This document shows, one piece after another, positions 58,293-64,000 of a stretch of 64,000 nucleotides of DNA. Numbering within the stretch: the first letter of the stretch is position 1; the number at the start of each line of letters is the position of its first letter. Source of the stretch: Labrys wisconsinensis (GTDB taxonomy: Bacteria > Pseudomonadota > Alphaproteobacteria > Rhizobiales > Labraceae); contig NZ_JAUSVX010000011.1 of NCBI RefSeq assembly GCF_030814995.1, positions 241,673-305,672 of the forward strand, in the 5' to 3' direction. The notes below the pieces were generated by a model. That model ran no database searches and was not told where the DNA came from. It was given only the letters and a program-made list of their open reading frames with translations. Both the position numbers and the translations under genes were made by a program.

Positions 58293-59132
58293 TCACGACG
58301 CCCGCACGATCCGGAACCCCTCCACCTCCTTCACGACAGGCAAATCCTTCCACCTGTCGCTGTCGTGCAGGATGATCAGGCGGCCGAGGTCGCCGGCGAT
58401 CTCCTTGTTGATGCGGTCGATGGTCTTGAGCTGCTCCCAGATGCTGCCGATGCCGTTGGCGAGGGGCACGTAGACGCCGTCGTGCTTGTGGCCGCAGATG
58501 TTGCGGCGGGCATAGACGCAGTCGCCGGAGACGACCAGGCGGCCGCGGGCGGTCTCGATCACCACGAACTGCTGGCCGAGTGTGTGGCCTTCGCCGAGGC
58601 GCAGGTGCAGGCCGGGCAGGAGGTCGTCGACGTCGCCCTCGACCAGGTTGAGGCGGTGCTCCACCGAGGCGTCGAAGGCGCGCCGGAGGTCGTCCGGGTT
58701 GATGATCTCGGTGAGGAAGCCGAACTGCGGCGGCAGGGCCATGGCCTCGATCCAGCTGAGGATCTCGCGCTTCTGGATGTGCAGGCGCGCCTTCGGGAAT
58801 TTGCCGATCGAGCCCATATGGTCGAAATGCGCATGGCTGAGCACGATGTCGGTGACGTCGTCCGGGCCGACGCCCATCTCGGCGAGCATGCGCAGCGGCG
58901 AGATCCACCAGGGGATGCCGAACTTGACGCTCATCGCCTCGCCGCTGCCCTCGCGCATGAAGCCGGTGTCGACGAGCACGATCCTGTCCGCCCGCCGGGC
59001 GAGCACGAAGGAGAAGGGCAGGTCGACGACGCCGGCCTCGTGGGCGCCGTGGACGAGGCTGGCGACCGGCTGGTCCTTGGAGCGGGCGAACTCGACGACG
59101 TGGACGTCCCACGTCTTTTCCGGAGCGGTCAT
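58293..59132 (-). CDS. Metallo-beta-lactamase-fold lactonase (AHL-lactonase-like)
   Basis: A 279-residue MBL-fold hydrolase. Metal ligands: His100-x-His102-x-Asp104-His105 (SHAHFDHMG), His183 (EGHTLGQ), Asp204 (SGDCVY) and His256 (LHDSDRW), matching dizinc lactonases. Tyr207 after the Asp matches the tyrosine that aids lactone opening in AiiA-type enzymes. It follows the RbsC-type permease gene by only nine bases and is the last gene of the sugar importer operon. The family name suggests acyl-homoserine lactones, but the setting favours a sugar lactone or other lactone substrate. Confidence 0.82.
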   Translation of the reverse strand: MTAPEKTWDVHVVEFARSKDQPVASLVHGAHEAGVVDLPFSFVLARRADRIVLVDTGFMREGSGEAMSVKFGIPWWISPLRMLAEMGVGPDDVTDIVLSHAHFDHMGSIGKFPKARLHIQKREILSWIEAMALPPQFGFLTEIINPDDLRRAFDASVEHRLNLVEGDVDDLLPGLHLRLGEGHTLGQQFVVIETARGRLVVSGDCVYARRNICGHKHDGVYVPLANGIGSIWEQLKTIDRINKEIAGDLGRLIILHDSDRWKDLPVVKEVEGFRIVRAS

Positions 59133-59141
59133 GGCTGATCC

Positions 59142-60134
59142 TCAGCTTTCGGACAGGGACCGTCCGAGGCTGGAGAGCCCGACGGCGACGATCAGGATGG
59201 CGCCCTGCAGCACATATTGCGAGAAGGTCGGAGCGCCGAAAATGTTGAGGCCGTTGAAGCCGAAGGCGATGATCAGCGCGCCGATCAGCGTGCCGAGCAC
59301 GTGGAACTCGCCGTCGCGCAGCGTGGCCGAGCCGAGGAACACCGCGGCGAAGGCCGTGAGGAGATAGCTGTCGGCGGCGCTGGCCGTGCCGCTGCCGAGG
59401 CGCGAGGCGAGCAGGATGCCGGTCAGCGCGGCGCAGACGCCGGAGACGACGAAGCCGAGGATCTTGATGCGGTCGACGGCGATGCCGGCGAGCCGCGCCG
59501 CCGCCGGATTGCCGCCGACGGCCTGGATCTCCTGGCCGAGCGATGTACGCTCCACCAGCACCCAGAGCCCGCCCAGCACCACCGCCATGATCAGGATGTT
59601 GTTGGGGATGCCGAACAGCCAGCGGCCGAGCGAGAGCTGCAGGAAGGCCTCCGGCACGCCGGCGACGATCGGCACCCCGGCGGAATAGGCGAAGGCGAGG
59701 CCGGTGAGGATGGTGCCGACGCCGAGCGTGGCGATCACCGAATTGACCCGGACCTTGGTGACGATCAGCCCGTTGACGAGGCCGATCAGGGCGCCGGCGG
59801 CGAGCACGATCGCGACGGCGAGCGGGATCGGCAGCCCGTTGCCGACGATCAGGCCGGTGACCAGGATGCCGTGGAGGCTGGCGGCAAAGCCGATGGAGAG
59901 GTCGAGCTCGCCGACGATGACGGCGATGGTCAGGCCCGCGGCGATGATCATGGCGAGCGAGGCCTGGTTCAGCACGTTGGTGAAGTTGCTGAGCGTCGGG
60001 AAGGCCCGCGGCGACAGCAGGGAGAAGGCGAGGATCATGGCGGCGAGGCCGATGATCGTGGCGTAGCGGGCGAAGAAGCCGAGCGTCACCCGGGCGCGGG
60101 GCGACAGGCGGCGGCTCGGGGCGATGTCGGTCAT
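59142..60134 (-). CDS. Ribose-type ABC transporter permease (RbsC-like)
   Basis: A 330-residue CUT2 permease with eight to ten hydrophobic segments. The conserved GELDLSIGFAASLHGILVTGLI (about 98-119) and VGGNPAAARLAGIAVDRIKILGFVVSG are typical. It forms the channel for a monosaccharide-type importer with the RbsA-like ATPase, whose gene it overlaps by four bases. The lactonase gene follows in the same operon. Confidence 0.9.
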   Translation of the reverse strand: MTDIAPSRRLSPRARVTLGFFARYATIIGLAAMILAFSLLSPRAFPTLSNFTNVLNQASLAMIIAAGLTIAVIVGELDLSIGFAASLHGILVTGLIVGNGLPIPLAVAIVLAAGALIGLVNGLIVTKVRVNSVIATLGVGTILTGLAFAYSAGVPIVAGVPEAFLQLSLGRWLFGIPNNILIMAVVLGGLWVLVERTSLGQEIQAVGGNPAAARLAGIAVDRIKILGFVVSGVCAALTGILLASRLGSGTASAADSYLLTAFAAVFLGSATLRDGEFHVLGTLIGALIIAFGFNGLNIFGAPTFSQYVLQGAILIVAVGLSSLGRSLSES

Positions 60135-61693
60135 GGCAGGCTTCCCTCCAGCGCGGCGTGGGCGTAGCTGGCCTCGATGATGGCGTTGCGCGACAGGGCC
60201 TCGCCCTCGAGCTCGCGGGCGAGGCGCCCCTCGGCCATGACCAGCACCCGGTCGCAGAGGTCCGGCAGCTCGTCCGGCTCGGAGGAGACGACGATCACGG
60301 CCATGCCCTTGGCCGCCAGGACGCGGATCAGCCGATGGATCTCGGCACGGGCGCCGATGTCGACGCCGCGGGTCGGCTCGTCGAGGATCAGCACCTTGGG
60401 AGCGCGCAGCAGCCAGCGGCCGATCACCACCTTCTGCTGGTTGCCGCCGCTGAGCCGGCCGACCGGGGTCTCGATGCCTGCCGTCTTGACCGCGAGGTCG
60501 CGGATGACGGCAAGCGAGGAGGCTTCGCGCCGGCGGAAATCGATCAGCGGCAGGGCGCGGCTGCGCACGATCGCGTCGAGATTGGCGAGCTGCAGGTTGA
60601 AGGCGACGCTCTTGCCGAGCAGCAGGCCTTCGGTGCGCCGCTCCTCCGGCACCAGCCCGAGCCCGGCGCGCACCGCCTGCGCCGGCGAGCGCGGCGCGAA
60701 GGGGCGGCCGTCCAGCACCATGGTGCCGGCGTCGGGCCGGTCGGCGCCGAAGATCAGGCGGGCGAGCTCGCTGCGCCCGGCGCCGACCAGGCCGCCGATG
60801 CCGAGCACCTCGCCGCGGTGCAGGGTGAAGCCGACGCCGCGCACCTTGGGCAGCCGGGCGAGGCCCTCGACCGTCAGCATCGCCTCCCGACGCCCGGAGG
60901 CGCGGGCCGGGACGGCGGGCGGCCTGGCCGCGCCGCCGACGATCGCCTCGACCAGGGCCGCGCGGCTGAGATCCGCGCGCTCGAGCTGCGCCACCACCCG
61001 CCCGTCGCGGAAGGCGGTGACGGCGTCGCACAGACGCAGGATCTCGTCGAGCCGGTGCGAGACATAGAGCACGGCGACGCCCGAGCGGGCGAGGTCGGCG
61101 ACGATGGCGAAGAGCGTCTCGCATTCCTCGGCGGAGAGCGAGGCGGTCGGCTCGTCCATGACGATCAGCCGCGCCTTGCGCACCAGCGCCCGGCAGATGC
61201 TGATCAGCCAGGCCTCGGCGGTGGAGAGCGTCCGCGCCGGCGCCGAGAGCGGCGCGGTGACGCCGACGCGCGCGGCGATCGGCGCGACCTCGCGGATGAC
61301 GGCCCGCCAGTCGATCATGCCCCAGCGCGAGGCCTTGGGCAGGCCGAGCATGATGTTCTCGATCGCGGTCATCCCGGGCACCAGGGCGAGCTCCTGGTGG
61401 ATGAAGCTCATGCCGAGCTCGGTGGCGCGATGCGGAGTCGGGATGGCGACCGGCTCGCCGTCGATCAGCACGCGGCCGCGATCGGGCTGGACGAGCCCGG
61501 CCAGGATGCGGATCAGGGTCGACTTGCCGGCGCCGTTGGCGCCGACGAGGCCGTGCACCGCGCCGGGCGCGAGCGCCAGCGACACCCCCTTCAGCGCCTG
61601 GGCGCCGCCATAGGACTTGGCGATGTCCTCGACCGCCAGGAAGGGCCGGGCCGAGGCCGCGGCCGGCGGTGAGAGGGGAGCGGAAACCGTCAC
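60131..61693 (-). CDS. Ribose-type ABC transporter ATPase (RbsA-like, double ABC)
   Basis: A 520-residue protein with two fused ABC domains. Domain 1 has Walker A GANGAGKST and Walker B LIVMDEPTASL with a degenerate signature (LSTAEAWLISI), which is usual for CUT2 ATPases. Domain 2 has GLVGAGRSELARLIFGAD and signature LSGGNQQKV followed by Walker B VLILDEPTRGVD. It energises the RbsC-like permease. Its start follows seven bases after the binding-protein stop. Confidence 0.9.
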   Translation of the reverse strand: MTVSAPLSPPAAASARPFLAVEDIAKSYGGAQALKGVSLALAPGAVHGLVGANGAGKSTLIRILAGLVQPDRGRVLIDGEPVAIPTPHRATELGMSFIHQELALVPGMTAIENIMLGLPKASRWGMIDWRAVIREVAPIAARVGVTAPLSAPARTLSTAEAWLISICRALVRKARLIVMDEPTASLSAEECETLFAIVADLARSGVAVLYVSHRLDEILRLCDAVTAFRDGRVVAQLERADLSRAALVEAIVGGAARPPAVPARASGRREAMLTVEGLARLPKVRGVGFTLHRGEVLGIGGLVGAGRSELARLIFGADRPDAGTMVLDGRPFAPRSPAQAVRAGLGLVPEERRTEGLLLGKSVAFNLQLANLDAIVRSRALPLIDFRRREASSLAVIRDLAVKTAGIETPVGRLSGGNQQKVVIGRWLLRAPKVLILDEPTRGVDIGARAEIHRLIRVLAAKGMAVIVVSSEPDELPDLCDRVLVMAEGRLARELEGEALSRNAIIEASYAHAALEGSLP

Positions 61694-61700
61694 GAGCGTC

Positions 61701-62648
61701 CTACTTGCCGAGGGCGTCCGGATGCGCCTTGAGGAAATCGGCGACGGTGTCCGTGGTGATCAGCACCGCCGGCACCTCGGCCGCCTTGGGCGTCCAGCCC
61801 GCGCCGGCGGCCTTGATCTCCTTGAGCATCTTCACCATGCGGTAGCCCTCGGTATAGCTGTCCTCCCAGGCCGTGGCGGTCATGTGGCCGTTCTTGATGT
61901 TCTCGATCGCCTGGGCATTGCCGTTGACGCCATAGACCTTGACGTCGTCGCGGCCCTGCTGGCGCAGCGAGCCGATGGCGCCGATCGCCGGATCGTCCCA
62001 GCAGCCCCAGATGGCGAGGTTGCCCTCGCCGGCGGGATGGGAGGCGAGCCAGGCATTGGCATATTGCGCCCCGTCCTCGAAATAGCCGGGGATGCGCACC
62101 TCGTTCTTGGTGATGCTGATCTCGGGGTGCTTGGCCAGGATCTGGTCGAACAGCACCTCGCGGTTGCGGCAGACCTCGCCGGTCCGGTAGGTCAGCGCCA
62201 GCACGGCGCCCTTGCCGCCGAGATCGGCCGCCAGCTTCTCGATCACCGGCTCGGCGATCGGGGCGCCCGAGCCGTTGGTGGCGGCGACGGCGCCGCCGAG
62301 GCCGCCGCCCCAGGTCACGACCGGGATGTTCGCCGCCTTGGCGGCGGCGAGACCCGCCCCGATCGAGGACCAGGGGAACACCATGTCGATGATGGCGCCG
62401 GCGCCGCGCTCGGCGAAGTTCTGGATGGCGGCATTGGCCTGGTCGGCGCTGCCGGCCGCATCGATCACCGACACGGTCCAGCCCTCCTCCTTGGCCGCGG
62501 CCGAGGCGCCGGCGATGTAGCGCACATTGTTGGCCTCGGTGGCGGCGATCGAGACGATGCCGAGCAGCGGCCCGTCCGCCGCCGGCGCTTGTCCCGCCGC
62601 CAGCGCCAGGCCGGCGGCGACCGCAACTCTCCATGTCCAGCGTGACAT
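61701..62648 (-). CDS. Ribose-type periplasmic binding protein (RbsB-like)
   Basis: A 315-residue family 4 binding protein. A signal peptide covers about residues 1-24 (VAVAAGLALAAGQAPA). The mature domain begins LLGIVSIAATEANNVRYIAG and contains the ADQANAAIQNFAERGAGAIIDM helix-strand and a GVNGNAQAIENIKNG lobe motif of the RbsB class. The first gene of the operon SBP-ATPase-permease-lactonase. The ATG at 62648 is chosen because it starts the signal; an in-frame ATG at 62789 lies inside the divergent regulatory region. Ligand unknown. Confidence 0.88.
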   Translation of the reverse strand: MSRWTWRVAVAAGLALAAGQAPAADGPLLGIVSIAATEANNVRYIAGASAAAKEEGWTVSVIDAAGSADQANAAIQNFAERGAGAIIDMVFPWSSIGAGLAAAKAANIPVVTWGGGLGGAVAATNGSGAPIAEPVIEKLAADLGGKGAVLALTYRTGEVCRNREVLFDQILAKHPEISITKNEVRIPGYFEDGAQYANAWLASHPAGEGNLAIWGCWDDPAIGAIGSLRQQGRDDVKVYGVNGNAQAIENIKNGHMTATAWEDSYTEGYRMVKMLKEIKAAGAGWTPKAAEVPAVLITTDTVADFLKAHPDALGK

Positions 62649-62708
62649 CGTTTCTCTCCCGACCTCTTCCATGCAGCCGCGTCTGCGCGCGCTCAGCGAA
62701 CGTGATCT

Positions 62709-62716
62709 AACCGTTT
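62709..62716. promoter_or_regulatory. Candidate LacI operator, distal
   Basis: AACCGTTT fits the LacI-family core AANCGNTT. It lies 61 bases before the RbsB-like gene, close to where its promoter should be. Flanking symmetry is poor, so confidence is moderate at best. Confidence 0.35.
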
Positions 62717-62811
62717 CGCCAGATTTTACGATCGCCCGGCCGCTGGCAAGGAAAATCTGGGTGTTTCGCTGGAATTTTGCCCTGGACAAGCCGAAGTGGA
62801 TCGGTGAGTTT

Positions 62812-62829
62812 CAGCAAAACGATTAGCTG
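62812..62829. promoter_or_regulatory. Candidate LacI operator, proximal
   Basis: An 18-base near-palindrome centred on CG (CAGC arm on the left, GCTG on the right; 7 of 9 base pairs complementary) with the LacI core AAACGATT at 62817-62824. It lies nine bases before the GTG of the LacI gene, a position suited to autorepression. Confidence 0.55.
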
Positions 62830-62837
62830 GGTGTTCG

Positions 62838-63848
62838 GTGGCAACCATCAAGGACGTGGCGAAGGCAGCCGGCGTGTCGACGGCGACGGTCTCGGCGGTG
62901 CTCAACGACACCGCCTATGTCAGCCCGCCGCTGCGCGCCCGGGTGCTCTCGGCGGTGAGCGCGCTCGACTATGCCCCGCTGCTGGCGGCCAAGAACCTCA
63001 GGCGCGGCCGCAGCCAGCTGATCGCCCTGGTCGTCGCCGACCTCGCCAATCCCTTCTTCGCCCGCCTGGTGGTGGCGGCCGAGGCGGCGGTGGCGGCCTG
63101 GGGCTATGCGCTGGTGCTGTTCAACAGCGACGAGAAGCCGGACAACGAGCGGCGCATCCTGACGCGCATCCGCACGTTGTCCTGCGACGGGGCGGTGCTG
63201 GTGCCGGTCGGCAATGCCGCCCACCGGGTGCAGCGCGACTTCGAGGGCAATGCCATGCCGATGGTGCTGTTCGGGCGCGTGGTCGACGACGACCGCTCCG
63301 ACACGGTGACGATCGACAACGTCTCGGCGGCGCGCCAGGTCGCCACCTATCTCATGGACCTCGGCCACCGCCGCATCGGCACCATCACCGGGCCGCTGCA
63401 CCTCACCACCGGACGCGGGCGCCTCGACGGGATGCTCGAGGCGATGCAGGCGCGCGGCCTCGCGCCGCAGCCCGGCCATGTCCGCTGCGGCGAGTTTCGC
63501 GAGGACGTCGCCTATTCCGTCGCCCGCGAGATGCTGGAGCGGCCCGACCGGCCGAGCGCGCTCTATGCCGCCAACGGCGTCATGGCGCTCGGCGTGATGC
63601 GGGCCATGGCCGATCTCGGCCTGAAATGCCCGGAGGACGTGTCGATCGCCTCGACCGACACCATCCCCGGCATCGGGGGCCTCCGGCCGCGCCTCACCCG
63701 CACCGAGCATCCCGTGACCGACATGACCAACGAGGCGCTGCGCCTCCTGGTCGACCGCATTAGCCGCGGCAACGACGTGCCGCCGCGCAACGTCGTGTTC
63801 CAGCCGACCCTGGTGCTGGGCGAGAGCTGCGGGCCGGTCGTGGCCTAA
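62838..63848 (+). CDS. LacI-family transcriptional regulator
   Basis: A 336-residue LacI/GalR protein. The N-terminal helix-turn-helix TIKDVAKAAGVSTATVSAVLND (about 3-24) is followed by the hinge LRARVLSAVSALDYAPLLAA with a weakened hinge helix. The periplasmic-binding-like core has LIALVVADLANPFFARLV (about 55-72). It starts with GTG at 62838. It diverges from the ribose-type importer, which it likely controls, with two candidate operators in the 189-base gap. Effector expected to be a sugar or derivative taken up by that importer. Confidence 0.9.
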   Translation: MATIKDVAKAAGVSTATVSAVLNDTAYVSPPLRARVLSAVSALDYAPLLAAKNLRRGRSQLIALVVADLANPFFARLVVAAEAAVAAWGYALVLFNSDEKPDNERRILTRIRTLSCDGAVLVPVGNAAHRVQRDFEGNAMPMVLFGRVVDDDRSDTVTIDNVSAARQVATYLMDLGHRRIGTITGPLHLTTGRGRLDGMLEAMQARGLAPQPGHVRCGEFREDVAYSVAREMLERPDRPSALYAANGVMALGVMRAMADLGLKCPEDVSIASTDTIPGIGGLRPRLTRTEHPVTDMTNEALRLLVDRISRGNDVPPRNVVFQPTLVLGESCGPVVA

Positions 63849-63875
63849 AGCAGCTTCTCGTTGCTATCGCCACGA

Positions 63876-63896
63876 TTCCCTCAATGCTTGAGGGAA
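63876..63896. terminator. Hairpin between LacI gene and the partial permease
   Basis: TTCCCTCAA (63876-63884) pairs perfectly with TTGAGGGAA (63888-63896) around a TGC loop, a 9-bp stem. It lies 27 bases after the LacI stop and takes in the stop codon of the convergent partial permease. It could work in both directions; no T-run follows either way. Confidence 0.5.
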
Positions 63897-64000
63897 CCCG
63901 TTGCGTATTGGATGAGCATGGCGAGGACGATGATGAGGCCCATATAGACCTGCTGGTGGTATCCTGGGACGCCTGCGAGGTTCATGATGTTGGCGATGAT
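63881..64000 (-). CDS. RbsC-type permease, C-terminal fragment
   Basis: The last 39 codons of a minus-strand gene that runs off the right edge. The tail (NIMNLAGVPGYHQQVYMGLIIVLAMLIQY) matches the final two membrane helices of ribose-type CUT2 permeases. It ends in TGA at 63881-63883. This suggests a second sugar importer beyond the window, separate from the RbsBAC-like set at 59.1-62.6 kb because it has its own transcription unit convergent to the LacI gene. Confidence 0.75.
   Translation of the reverse strand: MIANIMNLAGVPGYHQQVYMGLIIVLAMLIQYATGSLKH

Noticed and set aside
58293..59132. Calling the MBL-fold enzyme a quorum-quenching AHL lactonase
   Set aside because: Motifs fit the family, but operon context with a sugar importer points to another lactone, so only a general lactonase call is made.

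Overview
This is a GC-rich chromosomal stretch that looks alphaproteobacterial, most likely from a soil or plant-associated member of the Hyphomicrobiales (Rhizobiales). The reasons are an S. meliloti-like ectoine catabolism and uptake locus, many ABC importers with periplasmic binding proteins, VirJ/AcvB-type proteins, and two families of GC-rich palindromic intergenic repeats of a kind I recall from rhizobial and Bradyrhizobium-like genomes. The genus is not settled by the sequence. No tRNA, rRNA, CRISPR array, transposase or phage gene was seen.

Layout. 1-9.0 kb: ectoine/hydroxyectoine locus, eutC(partial)-eutD-eutE-ehuB-ehuC-ehuD-ehuA, a semialdehyde dehydrogenase and a class III aminotransferase. 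Together these import ectoine, open and deacetylate it to diaminobutyrate, and carry it to aspartate. 9.1-10.0 kb: a TacA/TacT-type (DUF1778/GNAT) toxin-antitoxin pair. 10.4-12.3 kb: a membrane-anchored CxxCH protein and a YceI-OmpA fusion. 12.4-15.5 kb: flavin monooxygenase, ArsR regulator and PLP dehydratase. 15.6-25.9 kb: an amino-sugar module with nagA, a NagB-II-type deaminase, a GntR regulator and a BadF-type kinase on one strand. Opposite them are murQ, a complete sugar ABC importer and a Gfo/Idh/MocA dehydrogenase. This reads as PTS-independent uptake and breakdown of MurNAc/GlcNAc to fructose-6-phosphate.

26-34.4 kb: LuxR regulator diverging from a three-subunit acetone-carboxylase-type enzyme, followed by a choline-sulfatase (betC-like) and a short-chain dehydrogenase. 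34.5-44.9 kb: envelope-related genes, namely a four-fold repeat COG4705 membrane protein, two small exported proteins, two VirJ-like hydrolases, a PAP2 phosphatase, an OmpR/histidine-kinase pair and a MipA/OmpV barrel, with an orphan peptide-type binding protein and an HSL-type esterase among them. 45-47.8 kb: a NitT/TauT-type ABC importer. 47.9-53.3 kb: TetR with a divergent monooxygenase, a HAD phosphatase and a TctDE-like two-component system. 53.7-57.6 kb: a periplasmic isoquinoline-1-oxidoreductase-like molybdenum enzyme with its diheme cytochrome and an HxlR regulator. 57.7-58.2 kb: a ParD/ParE-type toxin-antitoxin pair. 58.3-63.8 kb: a ribose-type ABC importer with a metallo-beta-lactamase-fold lactonase as last gene and a divergent LacI regulator. 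The tail of another RbsC-type permease ends the window.

The most notable points are the peptidoglycan amino-sugar module with matching motifs in both divergent promoters, the acetone-carboxylase-like cluster whose alpha subunit appears to have lost a metal-binding histidine, the lactonase coupled to a sugar importer, and long paired palindromic repeats placed between binding-protein and permease genes of two unrelated ABC operons.
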